Positions 35,350-42,705 of a stretch of DNA of 64,000 bases are shown here, piece after piece. Origin of the DNA: Chitinophagaceae bacterium. GTDB lineage: Bacteria > Bacteroidota > Bacteroidia > Chitinophagales > Chitinophagaceae. Position 1 is the stretch's first letter. Each line of letters begins with the position of its first letter. Under the pieces are notes generated by a model. It was not told the DNA's origin and ran no database searches. It worked only from the letters and a program-made list of their open reading frames with translations. Both the position numbers and the translations under genes were made by a program. The DNA is taken from the NCBI GenBank assembly GCA_014879565.1, contig JACSRW010000024.1, forward strand, positions 27,357 to 91,356, read 5' to 3'.

Positions 35350-36931
35350 TAAACAACTATATCCAACACTCACGCCTGCGGCACATGCAGAAGCGCATCT
35401 GATCGATGCGAATGAGACTTATCTTTTTGGATCCCGCGGATCCTTGAAGACCTGGCTGGCTGGGTCGCTCTATATTTTGCGCCGGGTGTATGAAATGCCA
35501 AGATCCACCGGAGCCATAATTGGAATATCTTTTGAACACCTGATGGATAACACATTGCCGCCGCTAAAATCATTCCTGGCATCGAGGGGCATCATTGAAG
35601 GCGAGCACTATGTGATTATGAAACGGCCACCTGATCACTGGCCAAAGCCTTACAGTGGGGTGCTGGATCCTACCTACAAACACGCCTGGACCTGGTCAAA
35701 CGGTACGACCATTCAGCTGATATCACTCCGGCGCAAGGCATCGGCCAATGGGGTGTCCGCTCAGTGGGCTTATTTTGACGAATGCAAGTTTATGGACGAG
35801 AAAGAGCTGGAGGATGAGATTTTTCCCATTATCCGGCCTATAGAAATATCGGATCCCCTGTTTAAAAACTGCTCCGGCTACCAAAGTAAATTTTTCAGCA
35901 CGGATAAAAATGCAGATCCTGTCTATATTAAGTGGCTTCTGAAAAAAAGGAAACTAGTTGATCGCCGGAAGGTTGAACTTGTAAAAACACTGCAGCTGGG
36001 GCTGTACGACCTTATAAATCAACTGGAAGGGTGCAAAAAATCGGAAGAGGCGAAACTTAAAAAGCAGATCTACGAAGATGAATTACTCCTCGCCCGACTG
36101 CGTTCAAAACTCGTATATGTAAGCGAGGTTAATGCTGATGATGTTCGTCCTATCCTGGGTGATAAATGGTATTACAGCAAGAAGCGGGGAGCAAAGAAAA
36201 GAGATTGGGATGTGATCTACCTCAATAAGGACCCGGACACACCCGGTGAGGCTTTCTATCCATCTTTCTCCAAAGAGAAAAATGTTTACTATCACACGGA
36301 TGATGTAAATCCTCACGCCATTTTTATTATCGCGTTCGACTACCAGCATACGGTAGCACCAATGCCTATAGCTCAATTGTCCACTCTTCCTGGAGCTGAT
36401 CGGGTAAGCCTTAATTATGTTGATGAGGTCTATTCTGTTTACCCGGAAGGGTTACGTGAAGCTGTTAAAAAGTTCTGCAATAAGTACAAAAATCACCTGG
36501 TTAAGGCAGTCTATTACGTGTATGACCATACCGCCAAGGGGAAGAGGTTGGATGCAGACTCTTACACCGAGATAGTAGTAAGTGAATTTGAAAAATATGG
36601 CTGGACTGTTTACCCTATATACACAGGCCAGGCTCCAGATCACTATGATAAGTATGTGGATACGAAAGACTGGATGGACAATGCCAAAGGGGATTATTAC
36701 GATATCAGGGTAAATTCTAGGTGTGAGAAGCTGCTTATTAGTATTCAGGGGTCAGCTGCGAAGACAGTAGGCAATAAGACAAAGAAGGATAAGTCTGGAG
36801 AGTTGGAGAGTACATTGGACCAGACCGAGACAACGCACTTTAGTGATGCGTTTGATATGATTAATGACGCAGTGTTAAAGCAAAAGCTTATAAGTGAGGT
36901 AGTACATAGTACAGGCTTCGCTTTCAGGTAG
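35342..36931 (+). CDS. terL: Terminase large subunit
   Basis: 529 residues. GSRGSLKT (30-37) is the phage-type Walker A motif and YFDE (144-147) the Walker B with catalytic Glu. Later segments (FDYQH and YVYDHTAKGK in the C-terminal half) fit the RNase H-like nuclease domain with acidic residues. It packs DNA into the prohead. Placing terL at the end of the late region, not the start, is unusual. A strong stem-loop with TTTT follows. Confidence 0.9.
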   Translation: MSDKQLYPTLTPAAHAEAHLIDANETYLFGSRGSLKTWLAGSLYILRRVYEMPRSTGAIIGISFEHLMDNTLPPLKSFLASRGIIEGEHYVIMKRPPDHWPKPYSGVLDPTYKHAWTWSNGTTIQLISLRRKASANGVSAQWAYFDECKFMDEKELEDEIFPIIRPIEISDPLFKNCSGYQSKFFSTDKNADPVYIKWLLKKRKLVDRRKVELVKTLQLGLYDLINQLEGCKKSEEAKLKKQIYEDELLLARLRSKLVYVSEVNADDVRPILGDKWYYSKKRGAKKRDWDVIYLNKDPDTPGEAFYPSFSKEKNVYYHTDDVNPHAIFIIAFDYQHTVAPMPIAQLSTLPGADRVSLNYVDEVYSVYPEGLREAVKKFCNKYKNHLVKAVYYVYDHTAKGKRLDADSYTEIVVSEFEKYGWTVYPIYTGQAPDHYDKYVDTKDWMDNAKGDYYDIRVNSRCEKLLISIQGSAAKTVGNKTKKDKSGELESTLDQTETTHFSDAFDMINDAVLKQKLISEVVHSTGFAFR

Positions 36932-37002
36932 GGCGTGCCGGCAAGCCGTCAGGCTTTTCATTTCTATCTCTTTGAGGATATCCATTTCAATCCTTCACGC
37001 TT

Positions 37003-37053
37003 GGGCGGATGCACATGCACTGGTTACCCAGATGCAAGAGCATCCGCCCTTTT
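37003..37053 (+). terminator. Terminator of the late operon
   Basis: GGGCGGATGC (37003-37012) pairs perfectly with GCATCCGCCC (37040-37049), followed by TTTT. It closes the region that ends with terL. Confidence 0.8.
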
Positions 37054-37069
37054 AATGGCCACTGCAGCC

Positions 37070-37137
37070 CATAAGGGCAGCAGTGAGGTATAAGGGCTTC
37101 TCATTGTGCATAAGGGGCTTGCACAGGCGCATAAGGG
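37070..37137. repeat. Four CATAAGGG repeats at about 20-bp spacing downstream of terL
   Basis: CATAAGGG at 37070, 37109 and 37130 and TATAAGGG at 37089. The spacings are 19, 20 and 21 bp, about two helical turns, so all lie on one face of the DNA. The surrounding 500 bp (36932-37443) has no gene. Candidates are a packaging initiation site for the adjacent terminase or a protein-binding array. Confidence 0.7.
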
Positions 37138-37370
37138 GCGGCCGAAGGCCTGTCATATTAGTATGGCCGCCGGACATCCGGCGAAATTTTTGACAGGGGC
37201 GTCGGCCTAACCTTCGGTTGTTTCAACTTTTTTAAAAAAAGATTGAGCAAAAAAAATTGAACACCAGAAATTTATATGAAATACCGTTGCAAATAATTGG
37301 CATGATTTTATTTTTTCGGAATCGCTTGAAACCCGCTACCAGTAAGGATTTTATTTAAAAAAAAGTCTTT

Positions 37371-37407
37371 AAAAACGTTGCTAATTAGAAACGTTTTTGT
37401 ATCTTTA
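37371..37407 (+). promoter_or_regulatory. Early-type promoter with palindromic operator, copy B
   Basis: AAAAACGTT (37371-37379) and AACGTTTTT (37390-37398) form a perfect 9-bp inverted repeat. TTG (37378-37380), 19 nt, then TATCTTTA (37400-37407). Same arrangement and spacing as at 23293-23329, so one regulator probably controls both. Confidence 0.7.
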
Positions 37408-37443
37408 TGAGGTAATCAAATTATTCACTTTCAATCATTTGTT

Positions 37444-37830
37444 ATGACGACACAAAAGAACGAAGCCAAAAAAATCACAGGAGAAAAACCCGGTGAACCG
37501 GCAGAAAATCTCAGACCATCTACCGCCCTTGCAGTTGTAAAACCTGTAAGCCAGGACAATGACCCGGCACCACTGGAAGACAGGATTTTGAGGATTAACC
37601 AGTTATTTGAATTGCAGAGTAAATACAATCGCCTGCAAAAATCCCGGAACAAGCTGAATGAGTTCAAAATGAAAAAGGGAGAGGAAAATCTTTCTTTTAC
37701 TCTTCGTGATCAGAACAACCGGGAAGAGTTTTCAACCAGTAACCCGGAATTAATTGCTGCCGTTATGGATTGCGTAAGGGTAACAGTTGCCGACCGGATT
37801 AAAGCACTCGAGCCGCTTTTAAAGTGGTAA
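37444..37830 (+). CDS. Hypothetical early protein with coiled coil
   Basis: 128 residues from ATG 37444. The N-terminal 45 residues are Pro/Lys-rich and likely disordered. Residues 50-80 are a coiled coil (ILRINQLFELQSKYNRLQKS). It belongs to a type often carried by Bacteroidota mobile elements near RadC-like genes. Function unknown. Confidence 0.6.
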   Translation: MTTQKNEAKKITGEKPGEPAENLRPSTALAVVKPVSQDNDPAPLEDRILRINQLFELQSKYNRLQKSRNKLNEFKMKKGEENLSFTLRDQNNREEFSTSNPELIAAVMDCVRVTVADRIKALEPLLKW

Positions 37831-37843
37831 GAAGATCAACACG

Positions 37844-37868
37844 GCCCCGCCCGATCGGGTGGGGCTTT
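37844..37868 (+). terminator. Intrinsic terminator
   Basis: GCCCC-G-CCCGATCGGG-T-GGGGC followed by TTTC, just before the RadC-like gene. Confidence 0.75.
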
Positions 37869-37894
37869 CTCTCCAAAATTTAAAGACTCAACAG

Positions 37895-38395
37895 ATGAAA
37901 AGTAATAACCGCCCCCAAGAGGCGAACGGACAAACTATGCCAGAAATTAAAACAGTTCAATTAAAAAAGTTCATCCTTTCTACTGATAAAACCGGGATTG
38001 AACTACCGGATACAATTATAAGAACAAGCCACGAATGCGCACAGCTTTGCCGGCATATCCACCGTAAAGAGGGAAACGATTTTCAGGAGTTTTTTTATGT
38101 GATGTTCCTCAATAGGGCAAACAGGATAACCGGCTATTATGTTGCATCCATGGGAGGGGTTACCGGTACCGTGGCCGATCCCCGGCTGATTGTAAAAGCC
38201 GCCGCCCTTGCTGATTGCGTTTCTGTGGTTTTGTTCCATAACCACCCGAGCGGAAGCACTAAACCCAGCCGGGCAGACGAACAACTGACCGCTAAAATTA
38301 AAGAAGCTTTTTCCTATTTCGATATCACAGTATTAGATCATGTGATATGTGGAGACGATCAATACTATTCATTCGCCGACGAGGGAATTTTATAA
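37895..38395 (+). CDS. RadC-like JAB-domain protein
   Basis: 166 residues from ATG 37895. The metalloprotease-like JAB/MPN motif is visible as FHNHPSGSTKPSRAD (H-x-H-P and downstream Asp). Such RadC-like proteins are common in Bacteroidota mobile elements; their substrate is unknown despite the RadC name. It follows the coiled-coil protein and precedes an ArdC-like gene, a combination often seen in integrative elements. Confidence 0.85.
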   Translation: MKSNNRPQEANGQTMPEIKTVQLKKFILSTDKTGIELPDTIIRTSHECAQLCRHIHRKEGNDFQEFFYVMFLNRANRITGYYVASMGGVTGTVADPRLIVKAAALADCVSVVLFHNHPSGSTKPSRADEQLTAKIKEAFSYFDITVLDHVICGDDQYYSFADEGIL

Positions 38396-38424
38396 TTAAC
38401 CAATAAAACAACAGGAGGTATACT

Positions 38425-38760
38425 ATGACAGAAGAAATGAAAGCAAAACGCCAGCAGTTAAAACAAATCAGCCGGATAGTAATGATGGCCGTCAAAGATG
38501 GCCAGTATTCCAGCGTTAACGAAGGACTGGCCGATATTTACGCGCAGGAAGGACATACAGAGCTGAACAGTTTTCGGGGCTGGATTAAAAAAGGCTTTGC
38601 TGTTAAGAAAGGGGAGAAAGCCCTTTTGTTATGGGGGCAGCCGAAAGAGTCCGCAAAACAGGAGCCGCAGGAAGGCCCGGAAGATGGCAAAAATCAGTTC
38701 TGGCCACTGGCCTATGTATTTAGTCAAAATCAGGTGGAACCGCTTAAAAAGACCGCCTGA
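38425..38760 (+). CDS. ArdC N-terminal-domain-like protein (short)
   Basis: 111 residues. FRGWIKKGFAVKKGEKALLLWG matches the ssDNA-binding N-terminal domain of ArdC-like antirestriction proteins; the metalloprotease domain is absent. An unusually good Shine-Dalgarno sequence, AGGAGGT (38411-38417), lies 7 bp upstream, which is rare in Bacteroidota. It might protect incoming DNA from the type I system of this host, but that is inference. Confidence 0.7.
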   Translation: MTEEMKAKRQQLKQISRIVMMAVKDGQYSSVNEGLADIYAQEGHTELNSFRGWIKKGFAVKKGEKALLLWGQPKESAKQEPQEGPEDGKNQFWPLAYVFSQNQVEPLKKTA

Positions 38761-38796
38761 CCGCTCCCAGGAGCAGGAGTAGCCCCGTTACCGGGA

Positions 38797-38853
38797 CTAC
38801 TTTCTTTTTACTCCGCTCGGTCGTGCCTCCCTCGCTCCGCAAAAAGAAAGTAG
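38797..38853. repeat. 13-bp inverted repeat
   Basis: CTACTTTCTTTTT (38797-38809) and AAAAAGAAAGTAG (38841-38853), with a G/C-rich loop. It lies just after the ArdC-like gene and may act as a terminator. The remaining stretch to 39027 is A/T-rich and without genes. Confidence 0.75.
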
Positions 38854-39027
38854 CAAAGAAAAATCTATAAAGGAATATTTTAATATTTTATCAGGAAAAA
38901 AACATTTTTTTCGGTTTTTTTCCCAGGCTCATTTATGGTGATTTTAACAGCTTTATTCTCTATTTTACATTTTTGTAATTGCTAGAATTTCGAACCAAAA
39001 ACCACCTACGAATGCTCATCAAGTGCC

Positions 39028-39597
39028 TTACCTGCCCTTACCGGTCTTCTTGCTCTGTTTACCGCTCAGTTCCTGAAGCAAAAAAGCATTTATATTGTCC
39101 GCTTCCTTCTGTAATTCCAGCTCAGGTTTATTTTCAATACGAGCCAGGCTCTTCAAAATCACAGACCGACCAGACGTCACATTTATCGTCAGAGATTCTA
39201 TCCTGGCCAAAGCATCTGCTAAACTGAGATCTATACTTTCTACCTTGGTTTCCACATTGTCCGCAAGCCGGGCCAGTATTGTATTGGCCGTAGTGGATTG
39301 CTGGTTCATGGAATCAATCAGCTTGTTTTGCTGTACCAGCAGCCGATTCATTGGATCTTCATAGGCTCGTACTGGCTCTTGTACAATAGTGCCAGCCTCT
39401 TGATTTACTGATTTACTCAGTATTGCCCACTCTTTGTATAACACTAATGCTTTCAGCAGTCTTTCACTTCCGTTTCTTGCTATTGTCTGTGATATAGAGC
39501 CTTCTGCAAGGCCTAAACGACTTTCTATTTCAGCTCGCTGAAAGCCCATTTGCTTTAAAGCCTTCAGCGTCTTTTTTATTTCTTCCTTGTAATTCAT
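39028..39597 (-). CDS. Candidate prophage repressor
   Basis: 189 residues from ATG 39597, the only minus-strand gene in the prophage. An N-terminal HTH (GFQRAEIESRLGLAEGSISQTI) is followed by a long coiled coil (residues 75-160), which would oligomerise it; no LexA-like peptidase domain is seen. Divergent to a Cro-like gene, with three 10-bp repeats between them, it is placed as a CI-type repressor. The assignment is by architecture and position. Confidence 0.65.
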   Translation of the reverse strand: MNYKEEIKKTLKALKQMGFQRAEIESRLGLAEGSISQTIARNGSERLLKALVLYKEWAILSKSVNQEAGTIVQEPVRAYEDPMNRLLVQQNKLIDSMNQQSTTANTILARLADNVETKVESIDLSLADALARIESLTINVTSGRSVILKSLARIENKPELELQKEADNINAFLLQELSGKQSKKTGKGR

Positions 39598-39686
39598 TGA
39601 CAAATAAATCACTTTATATTATTAAAATAAATATCTTGAATAAATCAGGAATTTATTTGGAAACCTGAGTAACTCAACTTTACTTT

Positions 39687-39718
39687 GTTCATGAAACGTT
39701 CACGAACTGTTCACGAAA
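39687..39718. promoter_or_regulatory. Three operator-like repeats between repressor and Cro-like gene
   Basis: GTTCATGAAA (39687), GTTCACGAAC (39698) and GTTCACGAAA (39709), spaced exactly 11 bp, lie in the divergent region. The repeats are near-palindromic (TTCRYGAA). They are probably the operators for the switch. An ATG at 39691 lies inside them, so the gene more likely starts at 39718. Confidence 0.65.
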
Positions 39719-39981
39719 TGTACAACAAAGCTACAAACAAACAAACCGGATTGTCAATACCTGTAAGTGGTATAAAGCGTGAGAAAAGTGTTAAGCTTTC
39801 CAAATCTGAGCTGAAACACTTGCTCGATTTACGTAAAATCTTTACTTCCGATTCTTCGTTTGCCCGCGCTATTGGCATTGATCGTGTTTCAATTATGCGG
39901 ATTATACGTAATAAGTACGGCTCCGGACAGAACGTGCAGAAAATTCGTCGCAAAATTTCCAAACTTAAAACCGCTGCCTGA
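39718..39981 (+). CDS. Cro-like HTH regulator
   Basis: 87 residues from ATG 39718 (39691 would add 9 residues across the operators). It is very basic. The HTH is DSSFARAIGIDRVSIMRIIRN, at the C-terminal half. It is divergent from the repressor gene and heads the plus-strand early genes. The stop overlaps the next start (TGATG). Confidence 0.6.
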   Translation: MYNKATNKQTGLSIPVSGIKREKSVKLSKSELKHLLDLRKIFTSDSSFARAIGIDRVSIMRIIRNKYGSGQNVQKIRRKISKLKTAA

Positions 39982-40166
39982 TGCCCGCGCTCGACAACAT
40001 TATCATCAGCCTGGAAGATCTCCAGGAAATCCAGGACCGGGTCCGCCAGACCGGCCACACCGGCCCAATAAAAATCATTGATACTATCAATTCCTATACT
40101 GTGCGTGATACGAACGAAATGTTCATTGTTGATGTGATGAAGCAACCGGTATACGATGAGGAATAG
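39981..40166 (+). CDS. Small early protein
   Basis: 61 residues, coupled to the Cro-like gene. Acidic, with a short helix (SLEDLQEIQDRVRQTG) and strands. No motif. Probably regulatory, by position. Confidence 0.5.
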   Translation: MPALDNIIISLEDLQEIQDRVRQTGHTGPIKIIDTINSYTVRDTNEMFIVDVMKQPVYDEE

Positions 40167-40186
40167 GGAGGATTCTTAAACTAAAC

Positions 40187-40206
40187 CCGGAGGGTGGTGC
40201 CTCCGG
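40187..40206 (+). other. Short stem-loop
   Basis: CCGGAGG pairs with CCTCCGG around GTGGTG, followed by no T-run. It lies in the leader of the next gene. Confidence 0.5.
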
Positions 40207-40230
40207 ATCTGCTTTAACAACTCGATATAT

Positions 40231-40440
40231 ATGACGACACAGCCCATACTCAAAATCAGCATTGTGATCCTGGTTATACTGCTGTTGCTGCTGATGCGAG
40301 TATGGGTCCAGTCGGAAAAGCAAAATGCCTGGTTTTGCAATGAATACTTTAAAGGTGCCAGGCTTCCGAACAGAGTGCCAAAGCCCTCAACCCTGCGAAA
40401 ACTACTCATCCGATTTTTTGACTTAAACGATTTTGTATGA
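40231..40440 (+). CDS. Small membrane protein
   Basis: 69 residues, starting with ATGACGACACA. One membrane segment (ISIVILVILLLLLMRVWV) near the N-terminus, then a basic cytoplasmic tail. Possibly a superinfection-exclusion or accessory protein. Unknown. Confidence 0.5.
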   Translation: MTTQPILKISIVILVILLLLLMRVWVQSEKQNAWFCNEYFKGARLPNRVPKPSTLRKLLIRFFDLNDFV

Positions 40441-40697
40441 ATCTCACTATTCGCAGGGATCACACTGTGGGTACCCGCTTCGACCACCAGCAAACCGGCC
40501 CATTGGTAAAAGCTGCAGCACAGCAGCTGCCCGATCTTTCCATCATTAAAGAGTTTGAAGGCTTTTGCGTAGGGGCCGATGGCAAGATCTACACATTCGA
40601 CGTTACCAATAACGGATATAACCGTCTTACCTGCGCCGCCCTTGCAGATAAGGAAATCAAACAAATCAATATTCAACTTATTCCTGGGAAGGAATAG
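40437..40697 (+). CDS. Small early protein
   Basis: 86 residues, overlapping the previous gene by 4 bp. Mixed alpha/beta; contains GFCVGADGKIYTFDVTNNGY. No recognised family. Confidence 0.5.
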   Translation: MNLTIRRDHTVGTRFDHQQTGPLVKAAAQQLPDLSIIKEFEGFCVGADGKIYTFDVTNNGYNRLTCAALADKEIKQINIQLIPGKE

Positions 40698-40703
40698 TAC
40701 GGG

Positions 40704-40830
40704 CTCCTGGATTAAAATAACTCCGGGCTGATCCTTACCGGAGAGAAGTTTTGCCACCTATACAATAGCATTCGCAGTACCCATAGGTTGATCAACTCAG
40801 TGCTATTGGTGAAAAGTCGGGATCCAGGTT
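40704..40830 (+). ncRNA. Candidate three-way-junction RNA
   Basis: CCTGGAT (40706-40712) pairs with ATCCAGG (40822-40828), enclosing CTCCGG/CCGGAG (40721-40743) and AATAGCA/TGCTATT (40764-40807). The last arm contains the self-complementary GTTGATCAAC (40787-40796). The region has no gene. It precedes the tRNAs and may be a phage RNA. No known class is recognised. Confidence 0.4.
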
Positions 40831-40893
40831 AAAAACATAACCCCTCAATGGCAAATCAGGATGGCGTGTATGTTACAGTTTAGTTGATCTCAC

Positions 40894-40918
40894 GGGCCGG
40901 GTTTAAACCCGGTCCTCT
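40894..40918 (+). terminator. Terminator-like stem-loop
   Basis: GGGCCGGGTTT pairs with AAACCCGGTCC, then CTCTTT. It lies just upstream of the first tRNA. Confidence 0.55.
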
Positions 40919-40936
40919 TTCAAGTTCTTTTAAAAT

Positions 40937-41008
40937 CGCGAGGTAGAGCAGCGGTAGCTCGATGGGCTCATAACCCATAGGTCGGGAGTTCGATTCTCCC
41001 CTTCGCTA
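40937..41008 (+). tRNA. tRNA-Met(CAU), initiator-like
   Basis: 72 nt with D arm, anticodon loop CTCATAA closed by GGG/CCC pairs (the initiator-type triple), and T arm GGGAG-TTCGATT-CTCCC. The first base of the acceptor (C1) faces T, so the 1-72 pair is missing, a hallmark shared with initiator tRNAs. Phage-encoded, inside the prophage control region. Confidence 0.85.
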
Positions 41009-41043
41009 CGAATTTTCATAGGATAAGGTTTAATGGTTCAAAA

Positions 41044-41077
41044 CCAACCCGGCTGGGTTTTTACCCGGCCGGGTTGG
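41044..41077 (+). other. Long palindrome before the tRNA-Phe gene
   Basis: CCAACCCGGC (41044-41053) pairs with GCCGGGTTGG (41068-41077). The right arm overlaps the first two bases of the tRNA, so the hairpin competes with tRNA folding or guides 5' processing. Confidence 0.55.
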
Positions 41078-41148
41078 TGATCTGGATGAGTTGGTTAAAT
41101 CACCGGACTGAAAATCCGGCAATCCAGGTTCGATTCCTGGGGTCACCA
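41076..41148 (+). tRNA. tRNA-Phe(GAA)
   Basis: 73 nt. Acceptor GGTGATC/GGTCACC, anticodon loop CTGAAAA, T arm CCAGG-TTCGATT-CCTGG. Well formed. CCA is not encoded. Confidence 0.9.
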
Positions 41149-41169
41149 CAATCCTTTAATTCCAATGAC

Positions 41170-41280
41170 GGGCATAACTCGTGAGGATTTTCATCCGGTG
41201 ACTGTAGGGATAACCGGATAAATTATATCAGCTGCCTGCCACAGCAGATATTCTGAGAAGTAGCCCTGCCTCGAGTGCCC
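41170..41280 (+). ncRNA. Candidate multi-branched RNA after tRNA-Phe
   Basis: GGGCA-taa-CTCG (41170-41181) pairs with CGAGTGCCC (41272-41280), enclosing CCGGT/ACCGG (41195-41217) and CTGC/GCAG (41232-41247). It has no gene and is followed by a terminator. No known class is recognised. Confidence 0.4.
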
Positions 41281-41299
41281 AACTAAGCAATGGCAGATC

Positions 41300-41335
41300 G
41301 GGGGCTGTTAAAAGAGGAAGCAGCCCCCTTATTTT
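41300..41335 (+). terminator. Intrinsic terminator of the RNA cluster
   Basis: GGGGGCTG (41300-41307) pairs with CAGCCCCC (41321-41328), then TTATTTT. Confidence 0.75.
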
Positions 41336-41348
41336 AAAATCACCAATT

Positions 41349-41486
41349 ATGAGATACAATAAAAACGGCCTCCCCGAAAACGACGATTCGCCAAACCCCT
41401 GGATGATAATAGGAATTTGGTCTGCAGTAATTGCAATTGCGATCCTATTAATCGCCGGGTTTATCTTACTATACAAATCTTGCTAA
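41349..41486 (+). CDS. Small single-pass membrane peptide
   Basis: 45 residues from ATG 41349. The N-terminus is Asn/Asp-rich; one membrane segment (WMIIGIWSAVIAIAILLIAG) and a short tail YKSC follow. It ends 1 bp before the next start. Unknown function. Confidence 0.5.
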   Translation: MRYNKNGLPENDDSPNPWMIIGIWSAVIAIAILLIAGFILLYKSC

Positions 41487-41487
41487 T

Positions 41488-41772
41488 ATGAATTACTTCA
41501 TTATTTCTCCCGAAAAAAGCACATCTTCAGAAGTCGTATTCTGGCGACCAAATAACTCAGGCTATACAACCTGCCCATTTGCTGCCGGTACCTACACTAA
41601 AGAGCAGATTCAGGAAAATCCAAATTATTACAATAATGGGTTAAGTAGCCTGGCCATCCCTCTCACCAATGAGGATCTGCACCAGATCGGATTCAAATGC
41701 AGCTGGGATGCCAGTAAAATGCCGGGCTTCCTGCAGAGCAAAAAGCAATTCGCTAAACACATACCAAAATAG
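41488..41772 (+). CDS. Small early protein
   Basis: 94 residues, Tyr/Asn-rich (TYTKEQIQENPNYYNNGLSS), mostly beta, with a Lys-rich C-terminus (KKQFAKHIPK). No family recognised. Confidence 0.55.
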   Translation: MNYFIISPEKSTSSEVVFWRPNNSGYTTCPFAAGTYTKEQIQENPNYYNNGLSSLAIPLTNEDLHQIGFKCSWDASKMPGFLQSKKQFAKHIPK

Positions 41773-41777
41773 ATAGT

Positions 41778-41861
41778 ATGAAAACCCGAGCATTCATCCT
41801 GCTGGCCTTTGCCTATTTCATCGGCCGCTTTTTCCTTCACATTTTAAACTTTACAAATTGA
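41778..41861 (+). CDS. Very short hydrophobic peptide
   Basis: 27 residues, basic start followed by a hydrophobic helix (FILLAFAYFIGRFFLHIL). It overlaps the next gene by 4 bp and may mainly couple translation. Confidence 0.4.
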   Translation: MKTRAFILLAFAYFIGRFFLHILNFTN

Positions 41862-42223
41862 AACACGAGATCGATTACAATCAGCTTTTCCTGATTGATC
41901 AGGATCTGCACAAAGTGATGACCACTCATCCTGGCTTATCCCTGCTGCTTCACAGTAAAATTCAACTGTTTTATCAGCAGGCTTCTAATCACATTGAAAA
42001 AATGAAAGCCGGCTTTACTAAAATCCAGCTGAAATACATCAATGATGATGGCAAAGGAGCCCCGAAAATTATTAATACCCCGGCCGGCCGGAAATTCGAT
42101 TTTAAGCCAGCTGTTACAGATTTTAAATCCGCGGCCATCTTAACAGGTGATGCGGTGATTGATGCTTACAATAAAGAAATGTCAACCTGGGGCGCCCAGT
42201 TTAAAGTAACCATCAATTTTTAA
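41858..42223 (+). CDS. Hypothetical early protein
   Basis: 121 residues from a TTG at 41858, overlapping the peptide's stop. Helical N-terminus (LFLIDQDLHKVMTTHPGLS) and a basic middle. No motif. Two bases separate it from the next gene, so it belongs to the replication operon. Confidence 0.55.
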   Translation: MKHEIDYNQLFLIDQDLHKVMTTHPGLSLLLHSKIQLFYQQASNHIEKMKAGFTKIQLKYINDDGKGAPKIINTPAGRKFDFKPAVTDFKSAAILTGDAVIDAYNKEMSTWGAQFKVTINF

Positions 42224-42225
42224 CC

Positions 42226-42705
42226 ATGGAACTCAATTCCAATGCCATCCAGGAAGTCGTGCAGCTGAACCTGGATCTGATAAAAGTCAATAATCAGATC
42301 GATTATGTGAAAAAGCTGATCAACCAGCTGCTGCAGGATAAATGTGATCTGTCCGTTTCCTTTAATGTGCACAATCAGACCAGGTGCGATGAGAATAAAG
42401 CTACATCTCAGATTGAAGATGGGTATACCTTAATGGATGGATTTTTGAAAGTACACGGCTTAGCCATGTCAGGTTACCCATTATCTGCAATTGTTCTGCC
42501 AAGAGACACACAGCAGCCCTGTAGGAATAAGCTTAACTTTCAGGTTACCGATACTAATGGTGTTCGGATCCTAAGCATCCTTCTTGCTGAAAGGCAGGAA
42601 ACTAAGCAACTCCTGCTCGATAGGATCAATCTACTGATCAAGCCGATAACCATCAACTTTCCGACAGCTGAAAACCCGATCCACCAGCGATACACTGCAG
42701 AATGA
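42226..42705 (+). CDS. Hypothetical early protein
   Basis: 159 residues. Residues 8-40 are a coiled coil (VVQLNLDLIKVNNQIDYVKK), the rest mixed. It overlaps the primase-helicase gene by 4 bp; it may be a loader or adaptor, but that is position only. Confidence 0.5.
   Translation: MELNSNAIQEVVQLNLDLIKVNNQIDYVKKLINQLLQDKCDLSVSFNVHNQTRCDENKATSQIEDGYTLMDGFLKVHGLAMSGYPLSAIVLPRDTQQPCRNKLNFQVTDTNGVRILSILLAERQETKQLLLDRINLLIKPITINFPTAENPIHQRYTAE

Noticed and set aside
37070..37137. CATAAGGG repeats as degenerate genes or IS ends
   Set aside because: No transposase or terminal inverted repeats lie near; spacing suits protein binding better.
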